Shown here piece after piece: positions 39,901-52,600 of a DNA stretch of 64,000 bases. Numbering within the stretch: position 1 is the first letter of the stretch; each line of letters opens with the position of its first letter. A program made the position numbers and the translations under genes. A model generated the notes under the pieces. That model did not search any database, was not told the DNA's origin, and saw only the letters and a list, made by a program, of their open reading frames with translations. The DNA lies in NCBI GenBank assembly GCA_032622095.1, contig CP136062.1, forward strand, positions 224,206,578 through 224,270,577, read 5' to 3'. The stretch comes from Siphonodentalium dalli (Eukaryota; Mollusca; Scaphopoda; Gadilida; Siphonodentaliidae).

Positions 39901-42391
39901 ACATATATAATGAGTAGTTATCTCTTATGAAATGTTCAGATAATAAGTTCAACACATATAATGAGTAGTTATCTCTTATGAAATGTTCAGATAATAAGTT
40001 CAACATATATAATGAGTAGTTATCTCTTATGAAATGTTCAGATAATAAGTTCAACATATATAATGAGTAGTTATCTCTTATGAAATGTTCAGATAATAAG
40101 TTCAACATATATAATGAGTAGTTATCTCTTATGAAATGTTCAGATAATAAGTTCAACATATATAATGAGTAGTTATCTCTTATGAAATGTTCAGATAATA
40201 AGTTCAACATATATAATGAGTAGTTATCTCTTATGAAATATTCAGATAATAAGTTCAACATATATAATGAGTAGTTATCTCTTATGAAATGTTCAGATAA
40301 TAAGTTCAACATATATAATGAGTAGTTATCTCTTATGAAATGTTCAGATAATAAGTTCAACATATATAATGAGTAGTTATCTCTTATGAAATGTTCAGAT
40401 CATAAGTTCAATATATAATGAGTAGTTATCTCTTATGAAATGTTCAGATAATAAGTTCAACAAATGATGAGTTATGAGTAGTTATCTCTTATGAAATATT
40501 CAGATAATAAGTTCAATATATAATGAGTAGTTATCTCTTATGAAATGTTCAGATAATAAGTTCAACAAATGATGAGTAGTTATCTCTTATGAAATGTTCA
40601 GATAATAAGTTCAACATATATAATGAGTAGTTATCTCTTATGAAATGTTCAGATAATAAGTTCAGTATATAATGAGTAGTTATCTGTTATGAAATATTCA
40701 GATAATAAGTTTAACATAAATAATGGGTAGTTATCTCTTATGAAATATTCAGATAATAAGTTCAACATATATAATGAGTAGTTATCTCTTATGAAATGTT
40801 CAGATAATAAGTTCAACATATAATGAGTAGTTATCTGTTATGAAATATTCAGATAATAAGTTCAACATATATAATGAGTAGTTATCTCTTATGAAATGTT
40901 CAGATAATAAGTTCAACAAATAATGAGTAGTTATCTCTTATGAAATGTTCAGATAATAAGTTTAACAAATGATGAGTAGTTATCTCTTATGAAATGTTCA
41001 GATAATAACTTCAACAAATGATGAGTAGTTATCTCTTATGAAATGTTCAGATAATAAGTTCAACATATATAATGAGTAGTTATCTCTTATGAAATGTTCA
41101 GATAATAAGTTCAACAAATGATGAGTAGTTATCTCTTATGAAATGTTCAGATAATAAGTTCAACATATAATGAGTAGTTATCTCTTATGAAATGTTCAGA
41201 TAATAAGTTCAACAAATAATGAGTAGTTATCTCTTATGAAATGTTCAGATAATAAGTTTAACAAATGATGAGTAGTTATCTCTTATGAAATGTTCAGATA
41301 ATAACTTCAACAAATGATGAGTAGTTATCTCTTATGAAATGTTCAGATAATAAGTTCAACATATATAATGAGTAGTTATCTCTTATGAAATGTTCAGATA
41401 ATAAGTTCAACATATATAATGAGTAGTTATCTCTTATGAAATGTTCAGATAATAAGTTCAATATATAATGAGTAGTTATCTCTTATGAAATATTCAGATA
41501 ATAAGTTCAACATATATAATGAGTAGTTATCTCTTATGAAATGTTCAGATACTAAGTTCAACATATATAATGAGTAGTTATCTCTTATGAAATGTTCAGA
41601 TAATAAGTTCAACATATATAATGAGTAGTTATCTCTTATGAAATGTTCAGATAAAAAGTTCAACATATATAATGAGTAGTTATCTCTTATGAAATGTTCA
41701 GATAATAAGTTCAATATATAATGAGTAGTTATCTCTTATGAAATGTTCAGATAATAAGTTCAACAAATAATGAGTAGTTATCTCTTATGAAATGTTCAGA
41801 TAATAAGTTCAACATATATAATGAGTAGTTATCTCTTATGAACTGTTCAGATAATAAGTTCAACAAATAATGAGTGGTTATCTCTTATGCAACGTTCAGA
41901 TAATAAGTTCAACAAATAATGAGTAGTTATCTCTTATGGAATGTTCAGATAATAAGTTCAACAAATAATGAGTAGTTATCTCTTATGAAATGTTCAGATA
42001 ATAAGTTCAACAAATGATGAGTAGTTATCTCTTATGAAATGTTCAGATAATAAGTTCAATATATAATGAGTAGTTATCTCTTATGAAATGTTCAGATAAT
42101 AAGTTCAACATATATAATGAGTAGTTATCTCTTATGAAATGTTCAGATAATAAGTTCAACAAATGATGAGTAGTTATCTCTTATGAAATGTTCAGATAAT
42201 AAGTTCAACATAAATAATGAGTAGTTATCTCTTATGAAATATTCAGATAATAAGTTCAATAAATAATGAGTAGTTATCTCTTATGAAATGTTCAGATAAT
42301 AGGTTCAATATATAATGAGTAGTTATCTCTTATGAAATGTTCAGATAATAAGTTCAACATATATAATGAGTAGTTATCTCTTATGAAATGT
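36970..42391 (+). repeat. 5.4-kb array seeded at a 5' splice site (49/51-bp units, ~68 bp at the start)
   Basis: Over 100 units of AGATAATAAGTTCAACAAAT / ATGAGTAGTTATCTCTTATG / AAATGTTC. The first instance is the real exon end and donor (AAATG, GTGAGTAGTTATCCC). All later copies that I read have ATGAGTAG or a variant instead of GTGAGTAG. Early units (36990-37450) are longer and carry CCCTTTCTATACTAAAG; the main unit is 51 bp with a shorter 49-bp form (CAACAAATAATGAG). Multiples of three keep minus-strand frames open. Confidence 0.93.
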
Positions 42392-42819
42392 TCATTTTAA
42401 TTCTGTTATTGTGGTGTCTGCATGGTTCTACTATGGCAGTCTTGTTTTGTAAAATGATGTATGGTTGTGAGCTGACACTGTAAAGAACATTAGAATGTGT
42501 CTTCATAGTTTTGCTTTATCTAAATGAATGGATTATTATAAAGGGACATATGTTTCTACATTAGATTGATTATTGATCAAAATCAGACTTTTTTTTTCGG
42601 ACTAATTGAAGTAGTTTTAATATTCAAGCATAATCTTTGGAAATTTGGTCCTACTTTAGGGCCACAATTCCTCTTTTGGATAGTGCACCTTAAGGCTTGA
42701 TGTGTAGGGAAGGATAGCTGCTCCAATTTAACAAAATAGTTATTTTTAAGAGCTGAGGTTATTTTACTCTATGCTTAGTGTGAAATTTTGAACTTAGGAA
42801 CTATGCTGGTTCCCTTAAA
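42392..42819. other. Intron between the two giant arrays, nothing recognised
   Basis: Unique-looking AT-rich sequence with no exon or RNA signal. Confidence 0.4.
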
Positions 42820-43310
42820 CATGCATATATATTTTAGGGATTTAGTCCAAAATATTGCTTAATGCCATTTGTTGGAATGCTCCATTCAATACCTTTCCGA
42901 TGAATGCTAAAAACATATATTTTAAACTAAATGCACAAAAACATTAAAATTAAGTTCAATGTTGGACTTAGTTTATTTCTGGGCCTATAAAATCTGGACT
43001 TAGAAATTTCTGGGAATGAAATTGCTGTACTTAAACTTCAAACTGGTGAAATTTGGATCGTATAAACTATTCGGGATCCCTTGCATATATATTTTCGGGA
43101 TTTAGCCCAAAATATGCCGTAATGCATTTTCCTAGTATTGGAATGCTACACTCGAGAGCTTTCCAATGAATGGTTAAAACATATATTTTATACTAAATGC
43201 ACACAAATTACTGACAATAAGTTAAATGTTGGACTTAGTTTATTTCTGAGCCTATAAAATGTGGACTTAGAAATTTCTGGGAATGAAATTGCTGTACTTA
43301 AACTATTTCT
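42820..43310. repeat. Direct duplication, 2 x ~225 bp
   Basis: 42820-43043 and 43082-43305 share GCATATATATTTT, GGATTTAG.CCAAAATAT, AACATATATTTTA.ACTAAAT, GGACTTAGTTTATTTCTG and GAAATTGCTGTACTTAAACT in the same order, with a short gap between. Confidence 0.8.
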
Positions 43311-43580
43311 GATGGTTTCCGTTTTGCAACCATCATCGCAACCTTTGCAATCATCAAGATTACAACTGGAAAACATTGGAAGCATCATATTCTGTTCTTG
43401 CAATCAAGGGAACCATGTTTGCAAGCTGGGAATCATGTCTGCAATCAAAGGGAAGCATGTCTGCAATATAAGGGAATCAAGGGGAAGCTTAACGCACGCA
43501 AGGGAATCAAGTCTGCAACCTAAGGGAACCATGGGGAAGCATATCGCACGCATCAGCGCGCATGGGAATCAAGTCGCAAC
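43311..43580. repeat. Degenerate GCAATCAAGGGAA / GCAACC repeat
   Basis: Words TCTGCAATCAAAGGGAAGCA, TCTGCAATATAAGGGAATCA, TCTGCAACCTAAGGGAACCA recur with a loose ~25-bp rhythm. Leads into the giant array. Confidence 0.6.
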
Positions 43581-43679
43581 CTAAAATCATGATTGCAGGA
43601 TGGTCGTGGGAATCATTCATTTCTACTAGGGTTATGACTAATAGTCCACAGGATGAGACAATAGACGACCAAGAGAATG

Positions 43680-46600
43680 TATCAAGACAGGAATACCAAT
43701 ACAGGGTGGTCATAACCAACCCAGAGAATGTATCGAGACAGTAATACAAATACAGGGTGGTCATAACCAACCCAGAGAATGTATCGAGACAGTAATACCA
43801 ATACAGGATGGTCATAACCAACCCAGAGAATGTATCGAGACAGGAATACCAATACAGGGTGGTCATAACCAACCCAGAGAATGTATCGAGACAGTAATAC
43901 AAATACAGGGTGGTCATAACCAACCCAGAGAATGTATCGAGACAGGAATACCAATACAGGGTGGTCATAACCAACCCAGAGAATGTATCAAGACAGGAAT
44001 ACCAATACAGGGTGGTCATAACCAACCCAGAGAATGTATCGAGACAGTAATACCAATACAGGGTGGTCATAACCAACCCAGAGAATGTATCGAGACAGGA
44101 ATACCAATACAGGGTGGTCATAACCAACCCAGAGAATGTATCGAGACAGGAATACCAATACAGGGTGGTCATAACCAACCCAGAGAATGTATCAAGACAG
44201 GAATACCAATACAGGGTGGTCATAACCAACCCAGAGAATGTATCGAGACAGTAATACCAATACAGGGTGGTCATAACCAACCCAGAGAATGTATCGAGAC
44301 AGGAATACCAATACAGGGTGGTCATAACCAACCCAGAGAATGTATCGAGACAGGAATACCAATACAGGATGGTCATAACCAACCCAGAGAATGTATCGAG
44401 ACAGTAATACCAATACAGGATGGTCATAACCAACCCAGAGAATGTATCAAGACAGGAATACCAATACAGGGTGGTCATAACCAACCCAGAGAATGTATCG
44501 AGACAGTAATACCAATACAGGGTGGTCATAACCAACCCAGAGAATGTATCGAGACAGTAATACCAATACAGGGTGGTCATAACCAACCCAGAGAATGTAT
44601 CGAGACAGGAATACCAATACAGGGTGGTCATAACCAACCCAGAGAATGTATCGAGACAGGAATACCAATACAGGATGGTCATAACCAACCCAGAGAATGT
44701 ATCAAGACAGTAATACCAATACAGGGTGGTCATAACCAACCCAGAGAATGTATCGAGACAGGAATACCAATACAGGATGGTCATAACCAACCCAGAGAAT
44801 GTATCAAGACAGTAATACCAATACAGGATGGTCATAACCAACCCAGAGAATGTATCGAGACAGTAATACCAATACAGGATGGTCATAACCAACCCAGAGA
44901 ATGTATCGAGACAGGAATACCAATACAGGGTGGTCATAACCAACCCAGAGAATGTATCGAGACAGTAATACCAATACAGGGTGGTCATAACCAACCCAGA
45001 GAATGTATCGAGACAGTAATACCAATACAGGGTGGTCATAACCAACCCAGAGAATGTATCGAGACAGGAATACCAATACAGGGTGGTCATAACCAACCCA
45101 GAGAATGTATCGAGACAGGAATACCAATACAGGGTGGTCATAACCAACCCAGAGAATGTATCGAGACAGGAATACCAATACAGGGTGGTCATAACCAACC
45201 CAGAGAATGTATCGAGACAGTAATACCAATACAGGGTGGTCATAACCAACCCAGAGAATGTATCGAGACAGGAATACCAATACAGGGTGGTCATAACCAA
45301 CCCAGAGAATGTATCGAGACAGTAATACCAATACAGGGTGGTCATAACCAACCCAGAGAATGTATCGAGACAGGAATACCAATACAGGGTGGTCATAACC
45401 AACCCAGAGAATGTATCGAGACAGGAATACCAATACAGGATGGTCATAACCAACCCAGAGAATGTATCGAGACAGGAATACCAATACAGGATGGTCATAA
45501 CCAACCCAGAGAATGTATCGAGACAGTAATACCAATACAGGATGGTCATAACCAACCCAGAGAATGTATCAAGACAGTAATACCAATACAGGATGGTCAT
45601 AACCAACCCAGAGAATGTATCGAGACAGGAATACCAATACAGGATGGTCATAACCAACCCAGAGAATGTATCGAGACAGGAATACCAATACAGGGTGGTC
45701 ATAACCAACCCAGAGAATGTATCGAGACAGGAATACCAATACAGGATGGTCATAACCAACCCAGAGAATGTATCGAGACAGGAATACCAATACAGGATGG
45801 TCATAACCAACCCAGAGAATGTATCAAGACAGTAATACCAATACAGGATGGTCATAACCAACCCAGAGAATGTATCGAGACAGGAATACCAATACAGGAT
45901 GGTCATAACCAACCCAGAGAATGTATCGAGACAGGAATACCAATACAGGGTGGTCATAACCAACCCAGAGAATGTATCAAGACAGGAATACCAATACAGG
46001 ATGGTCATAACCAACCCAGAGAATGTATCGAGACAGGAATACCAATACAGGATGGTCATAACCAACCCAGAGAATGTATCAAGACAGTAATACCAATACA
46101 GGATGGTCATAACCAACCCAGAGAATGTATCGAGACAGGAATACCAATACAGGATGGTCATAACCAACCCAGAGAATGTATCAAGACAGGAATACCAATA
46201 CAGGATGGTCATAACCAACCCAGAGAATGTATCGAGACAGTAATACCAATACAGGGTGGTCATAACCAACCCAGAGAATGTATCAAGACAGGAATACCAA
46301 TACAGGATGGTCATAACCAACCCAGAGAATGTATCGAGACAGTAATACCAATACAGGGTGGTCATAACCAACCCAGAGAATGTATCGAGACAGTAATACC
46401 AATACAGGGTGGTCATAACCAACCCAGAGAATGTATCGAGACAGTAATACCAATACAGGGTGGTCATAACCAACCCAGAGAATGTATCGAGACAGGAATA
46501 CCAATACAGGGTGGTCATAACCAACCCAGAGAATGTATCGAGACAGTAATACCAATACAGGGTGGTCATAACCAACCCAGAGAATGTATCGAGACAGTAA

Positions 46601-49600
46601 TACCAATACAGGGTGGTCATAACCAACCCAGAGAATGTATCGAGACAGGAATACCAATACAGGGTGGTCATAACCAACCCAGAGAATGTATCGAGACAGT
46701 AATACCAATACAGGGTGGTCATAACCAACCCAGAGAATGTATCGAGACAGGAATACCAATACAGGATGGTCATAACCAACCCAGAGAATGTATCAAGACA
46801 GGAATACCAATACAGGGTGGTCATAACCAACCCAGAGAATGTATCAAGACAGTAATACCAATACAGGATGGTCATAACCAACCCAGAGAATGTATCAAGA
46901 CAGTAATACCAATACAGGGTGGTCATAACCAACCCAGAGAATGTATCGAGACAGGAATACCAATACAGGGTGGTCATAACCAACCCAGAGAATGTATCGA
47001 GACAGGAATACCAATACAGGGTGGTCATAACCAACCCAGAGAATGTATCGAGACAGTAATACCAATACAGGGTGGTCATAACCAACCCAGAGAATGTATC
47101 GAGACAGGAATACCAATACAGGGTGGTCATAACCAACCCAGAGAATGTATCGAGACAGTAATACCAATACAGGGTGGTCATAACCAACCCAGAGAATGTA
47201 TCGAGACAGGAATACCAATACAGGGTGGTCATAACCAACCCAGAGAATGTATCAAGACAGGAATACCAATACAGGGTGGTCATAACCAACCCAGAGAATG
47301 TATCGAGACAGTAATACCAATACAGGGTGGTCATAACCAACCCAGAGAATGTATCGAGACAGGAATACCAATACAGGGTGGTCATAACCAACCCAGAGAA
47401 TGTATCGAGACAGGAATACCAATACAGGATGGTCATAACCAACCCAGAGAATGTATCGAGACAGTAATACCAATACAGGGTGGTCATAACCAACCCAGAG
47501 AATGTATCGAGACAGGAATACCAATACAGGGTGGTCATAACCAACCCAGAGAATGTATCGAGACAGGAATACCAATACAGGATGGTCATAACCAACCCAG
47601 AGAATGTATCGAGACAGGAATACCAATACAGGATGGTCATAACCAACCCAGAGAATGTATCGAGACAGGAATACCAATACAGGATGGTCATAACCAACCC
47701 AGAGAATGTATCGAGACAGTAATACCAATACAGGGTGGTCATAACCAACCCAGAGAATGTATCGAGACAGGAATACCAATACAGGATGGTCATAACCAAC
47801 CCAGAGAATGTATCGAGACAGTAATACCAATACAGGGTGGTCATAACCAACCCAGAGAATGTATCGAGACAGGAATACCAATACAGGGTGGTCATAACCA
47901 ACCCAGAGAATGTATCGAGACAGGAATACCAATACAGGGTGGTCATAACCAACCCAGAGAATGTATCAAGACAGGAATACCAATACAGGGTGGTCATAAC
48001 CAACCCAGAGAATGTATCGAGACAGTAATACCAATACAGGGTGGTCATAACCAACCCAGAGAATGTATCGAGACAGGAATACCAATACAGGGTGGTCATA
48101 ACCAACCCAGAGAATGTATCGAGACAGGAATACCAATACAGGATGGTCATAACCAACCCAGAGAATGTATCGAGACAGGAATACCAATACAGGGTGGTCA
48201 TAACCAACCCAGAGAATGTATCGAGACAGTAATACCAATACAGGGTGGTCATAACCAACCCAGAGAATGTATCGAGACAGTAATACCAATACAGGGTGGT
48301 CATAACCAACCCAGAGAATGTATCGAGACAGGAATACCAATACAGGGTGGTCATAACCAACCCAGAGAATGTATCGAGACAGGAATACCAATACAGGGTG
48401 GTCATAACCAACCCAGAGAATGTATCAAGACAGGAATACCAATACAGGGTGGTCATAACCAACCCAGAGAATGTATCGAGACAGTAATACCAATACAGGG
48501 TGGTCATAACCAACCCAGAGAATGTATCGAGACAGGAATACCAATACAGGGTGGTCATAACCAACCCAGAGAATGTATCGAGACAGGAATACCAATACAG
48601 GATGGTCATAACCAACCCAGAGAATGTATCGAGACAGGAATACCAATACAGGGTGGTCATAACCAACCCAGAGAATGTATCGAGACAGTAATACCAATAC
48701 AGGGTGGTCATAACCAACCCAGAGAATGTATCAAGACAGTAATACCAATACAGGATGGTCATAACCAACCCAGAGAATGTATCGAGACAGGAATACCAAT
48801 ACAGGGTGGTCATAACCAACCCAGAGAATGTATCGAGACAGGAATACCAATACAGGATGGTCATAACCAACCCAGAGAATGTATCGAGACAGTAATACCA
48901 ATACAGGGTGGTCATAACCAACCCAGAGAATGTATCGAGACAGGAATACCAATACAGGATGGTCATAACCAACCCAGAGAATGTATCAAGACAGTAATAC
49001 CAATACAGGATGGTCATAACCAACCCAGAGAATGTATCGAGACAGGAATACCAATACAGGATGGTCATAACCAACCCAGAGAATGTATCAAGACAGTAAT
49101 ACCAATACAGGATGGTCATAACCAACCCAGAGAATGTATCGAGACAGTAATACCAATACAGGGTGGTCATAACCAACCCAGAGAATGTATCGAGACAGGA
49201 ATACCAATACAGGATGGTCATAACCAACCCAGAGAATGTATCGAGACAGTAATACCAATACAGGGTGGTCATAACCAACCCAGAGAATGTATCAAGACAG
49301 TAATACCAATACAGGATGGTCATAACCAACCCAGAGAATGTATCGAGACAGTAATACCAATACAGGGTGGTCATAACCAACCCAGAGAATGTATCGAGAC
49401 AGGAATACCAATACAGGATGGTCATAACCAACCCAGAGAATGTATCAAGACAGTAATACCAATACAGGATGGTCATAACCAACCCAGAGAATGTATCGAG
49501 ACAGGAATACCAATACAGGATGGTCATAACCAACCCAGAGAATGTATCAAGACAGTAATACCAATACAGGATGGTCATAACCAACCCAGAGAATGTATCG

Positions 49601-52600
49601 AGACAGGAATACCAATACAGGATGGTCATAACCAACCCAGAGAATGTATCAAGACAGTAATACCAATACAGGATGGTCATAACCAACCCAGAGAATGTAT
49701 CGAGACAGGAATACCAATACAGGGTGGTCATAACCAACCCAGAGAATGTATCGAGACAGGAATACCAATACAGGGTGGTCATAACCAACCCAGAGAATGT
49801 ATCGAGACAGGAATACCAATACAGGGTGGTCATAACCAACCCAGAGAATGTATCGAGACAGTAATACCAATACAGGGTGGTCATAACCAACCCAGAGAAT
49901 GTATCGAGACAGGAATACCAATACAGGGTGGTCATAACCAACCCAGAGAATGTATCGAGACAGTAATACCAATACAGGGTGGTCATAACCAACCCAGAGA
50001 ATGTATCGAGACAGGAATACCAATACAGGGTGGTCATAACCAACCCAGAGAATGTATCAAGACAGGAATACCAATACAGGGTGGTCATAACCAACCCAGA
50101 GAATGTATCGAGACAGTAATACCAATACAGGGTGGTCATAACCAACCCAGAGAATGTATCGAGACAGGAATACCAATACAGGGTGGTCATAACCAACCCA
50201 GAGAATGTATCGAGACAGGAATACCAATACAGGATGGTCATAACCAACCCAGAGAATGTATCGAGACAGTAATACCAATACAGGGTGGTCATAACCAACC
50301 CAGAGAATGTATCGAGACAGGAATACCAATACAGGGTGGTCATAACCAACCCAGAGAATGTATCGAGACAGGAATACCAATACAGGATGGTCATAACCAA
50401 CCCAGAGAATGTATCGAGACAGGAATACCAATACAGGATGGTCATAACCAACCCAGAGAATGTATCGAGACAGGAATACCAATACAGGATGGTCATAACC
50501 AACCCAGAGAATGTATCGAGACAGTAATACCAATACAGGGTGGTCATAACCAACCCAGAGAATGTATCGAGACAGGAATACCAATACAGGATGGTCATAA
50601 CCAACCCAGAGAATGTATCGAGACAGTAATACCAATACAGGGTGGTCATAACCAACCCAGAGAATGTATCGAGACAGGAATACCAATACAGGGTGGTCAT
50701 AACCAACCCAGAGAATGTATCGAGACAGGAATACCAATACAGGGTGGTCATAACCAACCCAGAGAATGTATCAAGACAGGAATACCAATACAGGGTGGTC
50801 ATAACCAACCCAGAGAATGTATCGAGACAGTCATACCAATACAGGGTGGTCATAACCAACCCAGAGAATGTATCGAGACAGGAATACCAATACAGGGTGG
50901 TCATAACCAACCCAGAGAATGTATCGAGACAGGAATACCAATACAGGATGGTCATAACCAACCCAGAGAATGTATCGAGACAGGAATACCAATACAGGGT
51001 GGTCATAACCAACCCAGAGAATGTATCGAGACAGTAATACCAATACAGGGTGGTCATAACCAACCCAGAGAATGTATCGAGACAGTAATACCAATACAGG
51101 GTGGTCATAACCAACCCAGAGAATGTATCGAGACAGGAATACCAATACAGGGTGGTCATAACCAACCCAGAGAATGTATCGAGACAGGAATACCAATACA
51201 GGGTGGTCATAACCAACCCAGAGAATGTATCAAGACAGGAATACCAATACAGGGTGGTCATAACCAACCCAGAGAATGTATCGAGACAGTAATACCAATA
51301 CAGGGTGGTCATAACCAACCCAGAGAATGTATCGAGACAGGAATACCAATACAGGGTGGTCATAACCAACCCAGAGAATGTATCGAGACAGGAATACCAA
51401 TACAGGATGGTCATAACCAACCCAGAGAATGTATCGAGACAGGAATACCAATACAGGGTGGTCATAACCAACCCAGAGAATGTATCGAGACAGTAATACC
51501 AATACAGGGTGGTCATAACCAACCCAGAGAATGTATCAAGACAGTAATACCAATACAGGATGGTCATAACCAACCCAGAGAATGTATCGAGACAGGAATA
51601 CCAATACAGGGTGGTCATAACCAACCCAGAGAATGTATCGAGACAGGAATACCAATACAGGATGGTCATAACCAACCCAGAGAATGTATCGAGACAGTAA
51701 TACCAATACAGGGTGGTCATAACCAACCCAGAGAATGTATCGAGACAGGAATACCAATACAGGATGGTCATAACCAACCCAGAGAATGTATCAAGACAGT
51801 AATACCAATACAGGATGGTCATAACCAACCCAGAGAATGTATCGAGACAGGAATACCAATACAGGATGGTCATAACCAACCCAGAGAATGTATCAAGACA
51901 GTAATACCAATACAGGATGGTCATAACCAACCCAGAGAATGTATCGAGACAGTAATACCAATACAGGGTGGTCATAACCAACCCAGAGAATGTATCGAGA
52001 CAGGAATACCAATACAGGATGGTCATAACCAACCCAGAGAATGTATCGAGACAGTAATACCAATACAGGGTGGTCATAACCAACCCAGAGAATGTATCAA
52101 GACAGTAATACCAATACAGGATGGTCATAACCAACCCAGAGAATGTATCGAGACAGTAATACCAATACAGGGTGGTCATAACCAACCCAGAGAATGTATC
52201 GAGACAGGAATACCAATACAGGATGGTCATAACCAACCCAGAGAATGTATCAAGACAGTAATACCAATACAGGATGGTCATAACCAACCCAGAGAATGTA
52301 TCGAGACAGGAATACCAATACAGGATGGTCATAACCAACCCAGAGAATGTATCAAGACAGTAATACCAATACAGGATGGTCATAACCAACCCAGAGAATG
52401 TATCGAGACAGGAATACCAATACAGGATGGTCATAACCAACCCAGAGAATGTATCAAGACAGTAATACCAATACAGGATGGTCATAACCAACCCAGAGAA
52501 TGTATCGAGACAGGAATACCAATACAGGGTGGTCATAACCAACCCAGAGAATGTATCGAGACAGGAATACCAATACAGGGTGGTCATAACCAACCCAGAG

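Noticed and set aside
37906-41714. Minus-strand frames with repeated LNLLSEHFIRDNYSLY
   Set aside because: Same cause: a 51-bp array keeps the frame open. The strand is opposite to the gene and has no start or splice context.
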